Shown: in pieces, positions 1 through 5,412 of the stretch | Layout: each line of letters begins with the position of its first letter | Numbering within the stretch: the first letter of the stretch is position 1 | Source of the DNA: an uncultured Actinomycetospora sp. | Lineage (GTDB): Bacteria > Actinomycetota > Actinomycetes > Mycobacteriales > Pseudonocardiaceae | Length of the DNA: 6,799 bases | Assembly (NCBI GenBank): GCA_902805495.1 | Contig: CADCTH010000069.1 | Location: 1-6,799 of the forward strand | Direction: 5' to 3' | Program-made: the position numbers and the translations under genes | Notes under the pieces: generated by a model | Seen by the model: only the letters and a program-made list of their open reading frames with translations | What the model was told of the DNA's origin: nothing | Databases searched by the model: none

Positions 1-117
1 CACGACCGACGCAGCGAGCGCGTGCACCACGAGCCGGCGCCGCCCGGCGCGCCGTCCGCGGCGCAGCACGAGGCGGAAGTCCTGGGGCCGGGTGATCCGG
101 AGGGGACGGGGGAGCAC
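1..117 (-). CDS. rnpA: Ribonuclease P protein component, N-terminal part (runs off window)
   Basis: The 39 visible residues begin VLPRPLRITRPQDFRLVLR and continue RGRRAGRRRLVVHAL, the typical N-terminus of the RNase P protein, with its MLP-like start, the (R)xxDF segment and the Arg-rich stretch before the LVVH strand. The family protein is about 120 residues, so roughly two thirds lie beyond the left edge. It binds the catalytic RNase P RNA and helps remove 5' leaders from pre-tRNAs. The start is a GTG at 117-115; no other in-frame ATG/GTG lies close upstream, and no clear Shine-Dalgarno sequence precedes it (the upstream bases read GGCATCCCCC on the coding strand). It lies downstream of rpmH on the same strand across a 151-nt spacer and is probably cotranscribed with it. 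Identity is secure from motif and context; the exact start is less so because no ribosome site backs it. Confidence 0.9.
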   Translation of the reverse strand, partial: MLPRPLRITRPQDFRLVLRRGRRAGRRRLVVHALAASVV

Positions 118-169
118 GGGGGATGCCGGGGTGACCGCAGGGCGACGACGGGGCCGGGCCGGGTGGACG

Positions 170-194
170 GGTCCCGACACACGACGACGGGACC
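170..194 (-). repeat. Inverted repeat in rpmH-rnpA spacer
   Basis: GGTCCCG (170-176) and CGGGACC (188-194) are perfect 7-nt arms with an 11-nt loop. Together with the hairpin at 231-247 it makes the 151-nt spacer highly structured. It may be an RNA stem controlling rnpA, whose start at 117 lacks a visible ribosome-binding site. The GTCCC/GGGAC arms recur in other noncoding parts of this window. Confidence 0.45.
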
Positions 195-230
195 GCCTCG
201 GGTGGAGGGGCCCCGTCGGGTGGGTCGAGC

Positions 231-247
231 CGCCGGCCCGGCCGGCG
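231..247 (-). terminator. Strong GC hairpin just downstream of rpmH (attenuator/terminator-like)
   Basis: CGCCGGC (231-237) and GCCGGCG (241-247) form a perfect 7-bp stem around a 3-nt loop, starting 21 nt after the rpmH stop codon. No U-tract follows, so a classical intrinsic terminator is not shown. It could attenuate readthrough from rpmH into rnpA or stabilise the rpmH mRNA end. Function is inferred from position only. Confidence 0.4.
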
Positions 248-268
248 ACCCGGTCAGGCGCTGATCTG

Positions 269-397
269 CTAGCGGCCCTTGCGGCGGCGCGAGGCGAGCA
301 CGGCGCGGCCGGCGCGCGTGCGCATGCGCAGCCGGAAGCCGTGGGTCTTCGACCGGCGACGGTTGTTCGGCTGGAACGTGCGCTTGCCCTTGGCCAC
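269..397 (-). CDS. rpmH: 50S ribosomal protein L34
   Basis: The 42-residue product VAKGKRTFQPNN...GRAVLASRRRKGR is a near-perfect bacterial L34: KRTFQPNNRRR, then HGFRLRMRTRAGR, then a basic RRRKGR tail. It is a small, very basic component of the large ribosomal subunit. The start is a GTG (397-395) preceded on the minus strand by AGGAG with 9 nt spacing, and the stop is TAG. A much longer minus-strand reading frame reaches up to position 1189, but only this L34 segment is real; the upstream part lies antisense to dnaA and is not conserved in character. rpmH is divergent from dnaA and followed by rnpA, the classic order at bacterial origins. Confidence 0.96.
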   Translation of the reverse strand: MAKGKRTFQPNNRRRSKTHGFRLRMRTRAGRAVLASRRRKGR

Positions 398-549
398 TTT
401 CGAGTTCTCCTGCTCCAACGCGCCGCGCGATCGCGGCAGCACGGTCAGTGCCGGCCACCCGCACGGGCGCCGACTCCGGTCGAGTCCAGGGTAGCCGGTG
501 ACCCGTGCCCCACGGGCACCCCGGTCGGCGACCGCCGCGCGGGGGGAGG

Positions 550-579
550 TTGTGGCCCGGTCGGCTGCCTTGTTAGCGT
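550..579 (+). promoter_or_regulatory. Possible dnaA promoter
   Basis: TTGTGG (550-555) and TAGCGT (574-579) sit 18 nt apart. The -10 fits the actinobacterial TANNNT pattern; the -35 shares only the leading TTG with TTGAC. It would give a leader of about 210 nt containing the DnaA-box pair at 711-731, consistent with autoregulation by DnaA. This is a weak prediction made by eye. Confidence 0.35.
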
Positions 580-710
580 CCTGCTCCCGCCGTGGTCGCG
601 GGTCCCGCCGGGACGGGTCACGCCGCCACCACGGGTGGACACCGCGCCCCGGGCGCCGGGGGGCTTCGCCGGGACCCACGCGTCTCCGCCCGCGATCCGT
701 CGTGCACAGT

Positions 711-731
711 TGTGGACAGGATTGTGGACGC
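711..731 (-). promoter_or_regulatory. Tandem DnaA-box pair upstream of dnaA
   Basis: TGTGGACAG (711-719) and TGTGGACGC (723-731) read as CTGTCCACA and GCGTCCACA on the minus strand, with 1 and 2 mismatches to the actinobacterial consensus TTGTCCACA. Their starts are 12 bp apart, the same as the pairs in oriC and in dciA. They end 63 bp before the dnaA start codon, a position suited to autoregulation of dnaA by its own product, a known theme in bacteria. Confidence 0.7.
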
Positions 732-794
732 GCACGCCCGCGGACGGACCGGGACGACCTCGCACGCCGGGGCAGGGGACGGAGGGGGTGCCGG

Positions 795-2471
795 GTGTCG
801 GACCAGCTCTTCGACCTGGACGAGACCTGTGGCCGGGTCGTCTCCGAGCTCACCGCCGGTGCGATCGGCGGCGCCGCCCTCTCCCCCCAGCAGCGGGCGT
901 GGGTGCGCGTGACGCGCCCCCTCGGCCTGCTCGACGACACCGCCCTGCTAGCCGCGCCGAGCGAGTTCGCCAAGGAGGCCATCGAGCGGGCCCTGCGCGA
1001 GCCGATCGTCGCCGCGCTCTCCCGCCACATCGGCCGGCCGGTCTCGCTCGCGGTGCGCGTCGACCACAGCGCCCGCCCGGCGCCCGACATCGGGCCGAGC
1101 ACCTCCCCGCTACCCCGCGCGAACGTGTCGCCCGAGGGCGGCCACCCGTCCGGCGACGGGCACCGCCCCGCCGACTCGGGTCCCGACACGGGCTACCTCG
1201 CCGCGACCTCGTCGCCCGGCGCGCCCACCTCGTCGCACCGGGCCGAGGCCATCGCCGCGGCCGCGGGTGTCGGGCGCGTGACGTACAACCCCGACCGGGC
1301 GCACCCCGAGGAGGAGGTCGACGAGGTCCGCGACGGCCTCGCCGCCGTCCACGAGATCTGGACGCCCCGGGGCCCGGGCGAGCCGAACGAGCTGCGCGAC
1401 ACCGGCCCCGACCCCGCGCGCGGCGCCCCGCGCTCGCAGACGCGGCTGAACGAGAAGTACACGTTCGACACGTTCGTCATCGGGGCCTCGAACCGCTTCG
1501 CCCACGCCGCGGCCGTCGCGGTGTCCGAGGCGCCGGCCCGCGCGTACAACCCGCTGTTCGTCTGGGGCGACTCCGGGCTCGGCAAGACGCACCTGCTGCA
1601 CGCCGTCGGGCACTACGCCCAGCGCCTCTTCTCGGGCATGCGCGTGCGCTACGTGTCGACCGAGGAGTTCACCAACGACTTCATCAATTCGCTGCGCGAC
1701 GACCGCAAGATCGCGTTCCAGCGCCGCTACCGCGACGTCGACGTGCTGCTCGTGGACGACATCCAGTTCCTGGAGGGCAAGGAAGGCACCCAGGAGGAGT
1801 TCTTCCACACCTTCAACACGCTGCACAACGCGAACAAGCAGATCGTCGTGTCCTCCGACCGGCCGCCCAAGCGGCTGGAGACGCTGGAGGACCGCCTGCG
1901 CACGCGGTTCGAGTGGGGCCTGATCACCGACATCCAGCCCCCCGAGCTCGAGACCCGCATCGCCATCCTCCGCAAGAAGGCCGCCGGCGAACGGATGGCC
2001 GCCCCGCCCGAGGTCCTCGAGTTCATCGCCGACCGCATCGAGCGCAACATCCGCGAGCTCGAGGGCGCGCTCATCCGCGTCACGGCGTTCGCGTCGCTCA
2101 ACCGGCAGCCGATCGACCTGCAGCTCGCCGAGATCGTCCTGCGCGACCTCATCCCCGACTCGCGGCAGTCGGAGATCACCGCGCCGACGATCATGGCCGT
2201 GACCGCCGAGTTCTACTCCGTGTCCATCGACGACCTCTGCGGCCCCGGCAAGACCAAGGCGCTCGCCCTGGCCCGCCAGATCGCCATGTACCTCTGCCGC
2301 GAGCTCACCGACCTCTCCCTGCCCAAGATCGGGCAGATGTTCGGCAACCGCGACCACACGACGGTCATGCACGCGGACAAGAAGATCCGCAAGGAGATGG
2401 CCGAGCGCCGCCGGACCTACGAGCAGGTCCAGGAGCTCACCGCGCGCATCAAGCAGCGCGCCCGCGGCTGA
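795..2471 (+). CDS. dnaA: Chromosomal replication initiator protein DnaA
   Basis: The 558-residue product is the AAA+ initiator that binds DnaA boxes, oligomerises on oriC and opens the duplex. Domain I (about 1-90) starts VSDQLFDLDE and includes the SPQQRAWV segment. Domain II (about 91-216) is a long Pro/Gly/Asp-rich linker typical of actinobacteria. Domain III begins near RLNEKYTFDTFVIG (217 on): Walker A GDSGLGKT at 258-265 with K264; Walker B LLVDD with D321-D322; sensor 1 SSD at 353-355; the likely arginine finger R371 in LRTRFEWG; sensor 2 R420 in IRELEGAL. Domain IV has the basic GPGKTKALALARQIAMYL stretch (from 483) and the box-contacting DHTTV signature at 520-524. I chose the GTG at 795 because the conserved N-terminus starts there and GGAGGGGG (781-788) lies just upstream; an in-frame start at 498 would add 99 low-complexity residues. 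All key residues are intact. Confidence 0.97.
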   Translation: MSDQLFDLDETCGRVVSELTAGAIGGAALSPQQRAWVRVTRPLGLLDDTALLAAPSEFAKEAIERALREPIVAALSRHIGRPVSLAVRVDHSARPAPDIGPSTSPLPRANVSPEGGHPSGDGHRPADSGPDTGYLAATSSPGAPTSSHRAEAIAAAAGVGRVTYNPDRAHPEEEVDEVRDGLAAVHEIWTPRGPGEPNELRDTGPDPARGAPRSQTRLNEKYTFDTFVIGASNRFAHAAAVAVSEAPARAYNPLFVWGDSGLGKTHLLHAVGHYAQRLFSGMRVRYVSTEEFTNDFINSLRDDRKIAFQRRYRDVDVLLVDDIQFLEGKEGTQEEFFHTFNTLHNANKQIVVSSDRPPKRLETLEDRLRTRFEWGLITDIQPPELETRIAILRKKAAGERMAAPPEVLEFIADRIERNIRELEGALIRVTAFASLNRQPIDLQLAEIVLRDLIPDSRQSEITAPTIMAVTAEFYSVSIDDLCGPGKTKALALARQIAMYLCRELTDLSLPKIGQMFGNRDHTTVMHADKKIRKEMAERRRTYEQVQELTARIKQRARG

Positions 2472-2481
2472 GCGCGCCCCT

Positions 2482-2511
2482 GGAGCAGCGAACGCCCTAT
2501 CGGCGTGCTCC
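2482..2511 (+). terminator. Interrupted hairpin after dnaA
   Basis: GGAGC (2482-2486) pairs with GCTCC (2507-2511), and ACGCC (2492-2496) with GGCGT (2502-2506). This gives a 10-bp stem with a 5-nt bulge on one side and a 5-nt loop. It begins 10 nt past the dnaA stop codon, so it may end or stabilise the dnaA transcript before oriC. No U-tract follows. Confidence 0.4.
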
Positions 2512-2534
2512 CCTGACTCGCTGCTTCTACGCGC

Positions 2535-2551
2535 GCGAACTCCCCGTTCGC
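2535..2551 (+). repeat. GCGAAC/GTTCGC hairpin
   Basis: GCGAAC (2535-2540) and GTTCGC (2546-2551) form a perfect 6-bp stem around TCCCC. GCGAAC also occurs at 2488-2493 and 2578-2583, the latter able to pair alternatively with the same GTTCGC. The role is unknown; it lies left of the DnaA boxes. Confidence 0.4.
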
Positions 2552-2714
2552 TCGCGATGCCTGTTCGGGCACCGGTCGCGAACCCCGGAGACCGTCACTC
2601 TGCGTCGAGATCGTGCGCCACGTCGAGCGACGGAGCGTGACCGGTGGAGCAGCGCCGAACGCCGAGTCGACGGTGATCGGCGCCGAGCACCGGGGCCGGT
2701 AGCACACGGCGACC

Positions 2715-2733
2715 GGTCGACTCCCGATCGACC
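2715..2733. repeat. Dyad symmetry next to the first oriC DnaA boxes
   Basis: GGTCGA (2715-2720) and TCGACC (2728-2733) are perfect arms around a 7-nt spacer, ending 6 bp before the TGGGGACAA box. It may be a protein-binding dyad or chance in GC-rich DNA. Confidence 0.35.
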
Positions 2734-2739
2734 CACAGC

Positions 2740-2760
2740 TGGGGACAAGTCTGTGGACAT
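2740..2760 (-). promoter_or_regulatory. Tandem DnaA-box pair in oriC
   Basis: TGGGGACAA (2740-2748) and TGTGGACAT (2752-2760) read as TTGTCCCCA and ATGTCCACA on the minus strand, each one mismatch from TTGTCCACA. Start-to-start spacing is 12 bp with a 3-bp linker. The left flank AGC plus the first box core (AGCTGGGGACA, 2737-2747) is repeated exactly at 6604-6614 in dciA. Confidence 0.75.
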
Positions 2761-2780
2761 CCTCGTCGCGGCGGTGGAGC

Positions 2781-2806
2781 GGGACGGGACGGGACGGTGC
2801 CGGGAC
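2781..2806 (+). repeat. GGGAC iterons in oriC
   Basis: GGGAC is repeated three times in direct tandem (2781-2795) with a fourth copy at 2802-2806. It resembles the GGGGAC core of the neighbouring box TGGGGACAA and the arms of the palindrome at 2833-2850, so it may form a run of weak DnaA sites. The function is inferred. Confidence 0.55.
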
Positions 2807-2809
2807 GAG

Positions 2810-2818
2810 CTGTCCACC
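2810..2818 (+). promoter_or_regulatory. DnaA box (CTGTCCACC)
   Basis: Two mismatches from TTGTCCACA (positions 1 and 9); the first is tolerated in the Streptomyces consensus. It is oriented opposite to the pair at 2740-2760. Likely a low-affinity site. Confidence 0.5.
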
Positions 2819-2832
2819 GGACACGCCGATCC

Positions 2833-2850
2833 GTCCCCGGATCCGGGGAC
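2833..2850. repeat. 18-nt perfect palindrome in oriC
   Basis: GTCCCCGGATCCGGGGAC is fully self-complementary over 18 nt. Part of it, within the 19-nt string TCCGTCCCCGGATCCGGGG (2830-2848), recurs exactly at 6667-6685 in the dciA 5' end. Its arms GTCCCC/GGGGAC look like two diverging degenerate DnaA-box cores. It may be an operator for an origin-binding protein or a cruciform-forming element; which one cannot be told from the sequence. Confidence 0.75.
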
Positions 2851-2863
2851 CCCGCCGGCCGAG

Positions 2864-2872
2864 GTGTCCACA
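2864..2872 (+). promoter_or_regulatory. DnaA box (GTGTCCACA)
   Basis: One mismatch (first base) from TTGTCCACA, with an intact TGTCCACA core. One of the best boxes in this origin, plus-oriented towards the unwinding region. Confidence 0.7.
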
Positions 2873-2906
2873 CGGGCTCGAGGCCGCCGACCTGCGCGGA
2901 CGGCCA

Positions 2907-2915
2907 CCGTCCACA
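2907..2915 (+). promoter_or_regulatory. DnaA box next to the unwinding region, left arm
   Basis: CCGTCCACA fits the relaxed Streptomyces consensus (T/C)(T/C)(G/A/C)TCCACA. With CC following, it forms the left arm of an 11-bp perfect inverted repeat whose right arm is GGTGTGGACGG at 2979-2989. It precedes the DnaA-trio-like run by 13 nt, matching the box, GC-rich spacer, trio order of the Bacillus basal unwinding system. Confidence 0.65.
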
Positions 2916-2928
2916 CCGCGCACAGGAC

Positions 2929-2943
2929 CTACTGGTACTGCTG
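2929..2943 (+). promoter_or_regulatory. DnaA-trio-like repeat
   Basis: The plus strand reads CTA CTG GTA CTG CTG in 3-nt phase. Read 3' to 5', its complement is GAT GAC CAT GAC GAC, with A at the centre of every trio. This resembles the 3'-GAT-5' DnaA-trios of the Bacillus unwinding system, on which DnaA assembles on one strand. It follows a DnaA box and leads directly into the AT-enriched stretch. The match is by eye and the third position is degenerate. Confidence 0.5.
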
Positions 2944-2977
2944 TCTTTCTCTCTCCAGAGAACTACAGAAGAACAGG
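2929..2977. other. Candidate DNA unwinding element
   Basis: This stretch has 23 G/C in 49 bases, far below the 70-75% around it, with a pyrimidine run (TCTTTCTCTCTCC, 2944-2956) followed by a purine-rich half (2957-2977). TCTCT-CC-AGAGA (2950-2961) is a small dyad at the junction. It is flanked by inverted DnaA boxes, and is the most easily melted piece of oriC. Confidence 0.65.
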
Positions 2978-2980
2978 TGG

Positions 2981-2989
2981 TGTGGACGG
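2981..2989 (-). promoter_or_regulatory. DnaA box on the right side of the unwinding region
   Basis: TGTGGACGG is CCGTCCACA on the minus strand, the exact inverse of the 2907-2915 box; with two more bases (2979-2980) the inverted repeat is 11 bp. It faces the same AT-enriched stretch from the other side. Confidence 0.65.
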
Positions 2990-3056
2990 AGCGCCGAGAC
3001 CGCTCCGAGACCTCGCGAGGCGTACCCGATCGGCTCGGATCGAGATCGGGCCCGGA

Positions 3057-3086
3057 GTGTCGGACCCCTGTTGCAGGCTCTACCGT
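3057..3086 (+). promoter_or_regulatory. Candidate dnaN promoter
   Basis: TACCGT (3081-3086) matches the actinobacterial -10 pattern TANNNT; GTGTCG (3057-3062), 18 nt upstream, is a poor -35. Transcription would start near 3092 and give a leader of about 60 nt before dnaN. Predicted by eye only. Confidence 0.45.
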
Positions 3087-3088
3087 GA

Positions 3089-3108
3089 TGCACCCGCGCC
3101 GGGGTGCA
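3089..3108 (+). repeat. Hairpin at the presumed dnaN transcript start
   Basis: TGCACCC (3089-3095) and GGGTGCA (3102-3108) are perfect 7-nt arms around a 6-nt loop. It lies immediately after the -10 element, so it could be an operator dyad or a 5'-terminal mRNA stem affecting dnaN mRNA stability. Confidence 0.45.
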
Positions 3109-3154
3109 CCGCCGGACGGCGAGCCGCACCGGCCCAGCAGGGGGAGGACCCGCG

Positions 3155-4387
3155 ATGAAGTTCCGCGTCGAACGAGACGCTCTCGCCGACGCTGTCGCCT
3201 TCGTCGCCCGCAGCCTCCCGAGCCGTGCGCCCGTCCCGGTCCTGGGCGGCGTCCTGCTCGACACCGAGGGCGACGGCACGCTGACGGTCTCCGGCTTCGA
3301 CTACGAGGTCTCGGCCCGCGTCGAGGTGCCGGCGATGATCGGCGACGGTGGCCGCGCGCTGGTCTCGGGCCGGCTGCTCGCCGACATCACCCGCGCCCTG
3401 CCGCCCCACCCCGTGGACGTCACGGTCGACGGCCCGCGCGCCACCATCGCCTGCGGCAACGCCCGCTTCAGCCTCCCGACCATGTCGGCCGAGGACTACC
3501 CGCAGCTGCCCGAGATGCCGCCGGTCGCCGGGGCGCTCGCGCCCGAGGTGTTCGCCCAGGCCGTCTCGCAGGTCGCCGTGGCCGCCGGGCGCGACGACAC
3601 GCTGCCGGTGCTCACCGGCGTCCGCATCGAGATCGACGGGTCGACGCTGACGCTGGCGGCCACCGACCGGTTCCGCCTCGCGGTGCGCGAGTTCGGCTGG
3701 GAGCCGGGCGAGGGCGCGGGCGGCGGCGAGCAGGGCGAGGTCGCGCTGCTCGCGCCGGCCAAGACGCTGGCCGAGGCCGCCAAGACGCTGACGTCGTCGG
3801 GCTCGCGCATCGAGATGGCCCTGGCCCGCGGCGACGGGCTGCTCGGCCTCGCCGGCGGCGGGCGGCGCTCCACCACGCGCCTGCTCGACGCCGAGTTCCC
3901 GCGCTACCGCCAGCTGCTCCCCAAGGAGCACACGTCGGCCGCGGTGCTCGAGATCGCGCCGCTGGTCGAGGCCATCAAGCGCGTCTCGCTCGTGGCCGAG
4001 CGCGGGACGCAGGTACGCCTCGAGTTCGCCGACGACACGCTGCGCCTCACCGCCGGCGGCGACGACGAGGGCAGCGCCGAGGAGGAGCTGTCCTGCCGGT
4101 TCGTCGGCGAGCCGCTGACCATCGCGTTCAACCCCGGCTACCTGCTCGACGGCCTGGGCGCGCTCGGCGCCGAGCACGCCCACCTGTCGTTCACCACGCC
4201 GAGCCGCCCCGCGCTGCTGCGCCCGGCCACCCCTCCCGGTGAGTCCGCCGACGCGGGCGCCGACGACGAGCCGGCCGGGGCCGGCGCCACCGCCGTCGAG
4301 CCCGGTCCGGGCGAGGGCGGCGACGACCTCCCGGACCCGCGCCCCGGCTACCTCTACCTCCTGATGCCGGTGCGCCTGCCGGGCTGA
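3155..4387 (+). CDS. dnaN: DNA polymerase III beta subunit (sliding clamp)
   Basis: The 410-residue product is the ring-forming clamp that tethers DNA polymerase III and other partners to DNA. It starts MKFRVERDALADAVAFVARSLPSRAPVPVLGGVLL, a typical clamp domain 1, with the SGFDYEVSARVE strand; later ARGDGLLGLAGGGRRSTTRLLDAEFPRYRQLLP belongs to domain 2, and FNPGYLLDGL to domain 3. It ends YLYLLMPVRLPG, the conserved C-terminal segment near the partner-binding pocket. The ATG at 3155 has GGGGAGGA (3141-3148) 6 nt upstream; an in-frame GTG at 3104 would add 17 unconserved residues. Between LRPA (ending 358) and GYLYLL (398) lies about 40 residues of acidic, Ala/Gly/Pro-rich sequence, longer than the corresponding loop I recall from mycobacterial clamps. 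Otherwise it is ordinary, with identity certain. Confidence 0.97.
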   Translation: MKFRVERDALADAVAFVARSLPSRAPVPVLGGVLLDTEGDGTLTVSGFDYEVSARVEVPAMIGDGGRALVSGRLLADITRALPPHPVDVTVDGPRATIACGNARFSLPTMSAEDYPQLPEMPPVAGALAPEVFAQAVSQVAVAAGRDDTLPVLTGVRIEIDGSTLTLAATDRFRLAVREFGWEPGEGAGGGEQGEVALLAPAKTLAEAAKTLTSSGSRIEMALARGDGLLGLAGGGRRSTTRLLDAEFPRYRQLLPKEHTSAAVLEIAPLVEAIKRVSLVAERGTQVRLEFADDTLRLTAGGDDEGSAEEELSCRFVGEPLTIAFNPGYLLDGLGALGAEHAHLSFTTPSRPALLRPATPPGESADAGADDEPAGAGATAVEPGPGEGGDDLPDPRPGYLYLLMPVRLPG

Positions 4388-4416
4388 CCCGGCCGCACCG
4401 CACGCACCACACCGAG

Positions 4417-4433
4417 CGCCCCTCTCCGGGGCG
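4417..4433 (+). terminator. Hairpin between dnaN and gnd
   Basis: CGCCCC (4417-4422) and GGGGCG (4428-4433) form a 6-bp GC stem around TCTCC. It sits 30 nt after the dnaN stop and 21 nt before the gnd start, with no U-tract. It may partly terminate or process the dnaN transcript; readthrough into gnd stays possible. Confidence 0.35.
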
Positions 4434-4454
4434 GCCCACGAGAGGAAATCCGAC

Positions 4455-5366
<912 letters not shown>

Positions 5367-5412
5367 CCCCGCAGCGGGACGAGCGGGGCGAGCGCCGGCG
5401 ACGGGAAGACGG

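Larger units (their letters stand above)
398..794. promoter_or_regulatory. Divergent rpmH/dnaA control region
   Basis: This 397-nt gap separates rpmH from dnaA. It contains no convincing gene. It holds a possible dnaA promoter (550-579), a possible rpmH -10 (TACCCT on the minus strand, 493-488), an inverted repeat GTGCCC-CAC-GGGCAC (505-519), a GTCCC-GCC-GGGAC dyad (602-614), a weak DnaA-box-like GGTGGACAC (634-642) and a good tandem DnaA-box pair (711-731). A frame open from 498 in phase with dnaA runs through it, but its translation is Arg/Ala/Gly-rich filler and the true dnaA N-terminus begins at 795. Confidence 0.7.
2472..3154. other. Chromosomal replication origin oriC (dnaA-dnaN intergenic region)
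   Basis: A 683-nt noncoding interval between dnaA and dnaN is the standard site of oriC in actinobacteria. From left to right: a hairpin-rich part with repeated GCGAAC/GTTCGC (2482-2583); a dyad GGTCGA-7-TCGACC (2715-2733); a tandem minus-oriented DnaA-box pair (2740-2760); GGGAC iterons (2781-2806); plus-oriented boxes at 2810, 2864 and 2907; an 18-nt perfect palindrome (2833-2850); a DnaA-trio-like run (2929-2943) leading into the only AT-enriched stretch (2929-2977, 23 of 49 bases G/C); a minus-oriented box at 2981; then the dnaN promoter and leader. The combination of boxes, a likely unwinding element and location makes this a confident origin call; exact functional limits cannot be set from sequence alone. 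Confidence 0.92.

Noticed and set aside
634..642. GGTGGACAC as a DnaA box in the dnaA leader
   Set aside because: Two mismatches and isolated; mentioned only in the region description.
498..794. Upstream in-frame extension of dnaA
   Set aside because: The 99 extra residues are low-complexity and the conserved DnaA N-terminus plus a good Shine-Dalgarno place the start at 795.
398..1189. Long minus-strand extension in frame with rpmH
   Set aside because: It is antisense to dnaA; only the last 42 codons match L34 and they have their own ribosome site.
1110..2372. 420-codon minus-strand frame opposite dnaA
   Set aside because: GC-driven antisense shadow; composition is typical of complementing GC-rich codons.
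2729..2737. CGACCCACA as another DnaA box
   Set aside because: Four mismatches from TTGTCCACA, including within the core; too weak to list.
92..3088. 998-codon plus-strand open frame spanning dnaA and most of oriC
   Set aside because: Its translation is Arg/Pro/Gly/Ala-rich without domain character and is an out-of-frame shadow of dnaA; open frames of this size are normal at this G+C.
2797..4242. 481-codon plus-strand frame through oriC and dnaN
   Set aside because: Wrong frame for dnaN and Arg-rich; it crosses the unwinding region and promoter.
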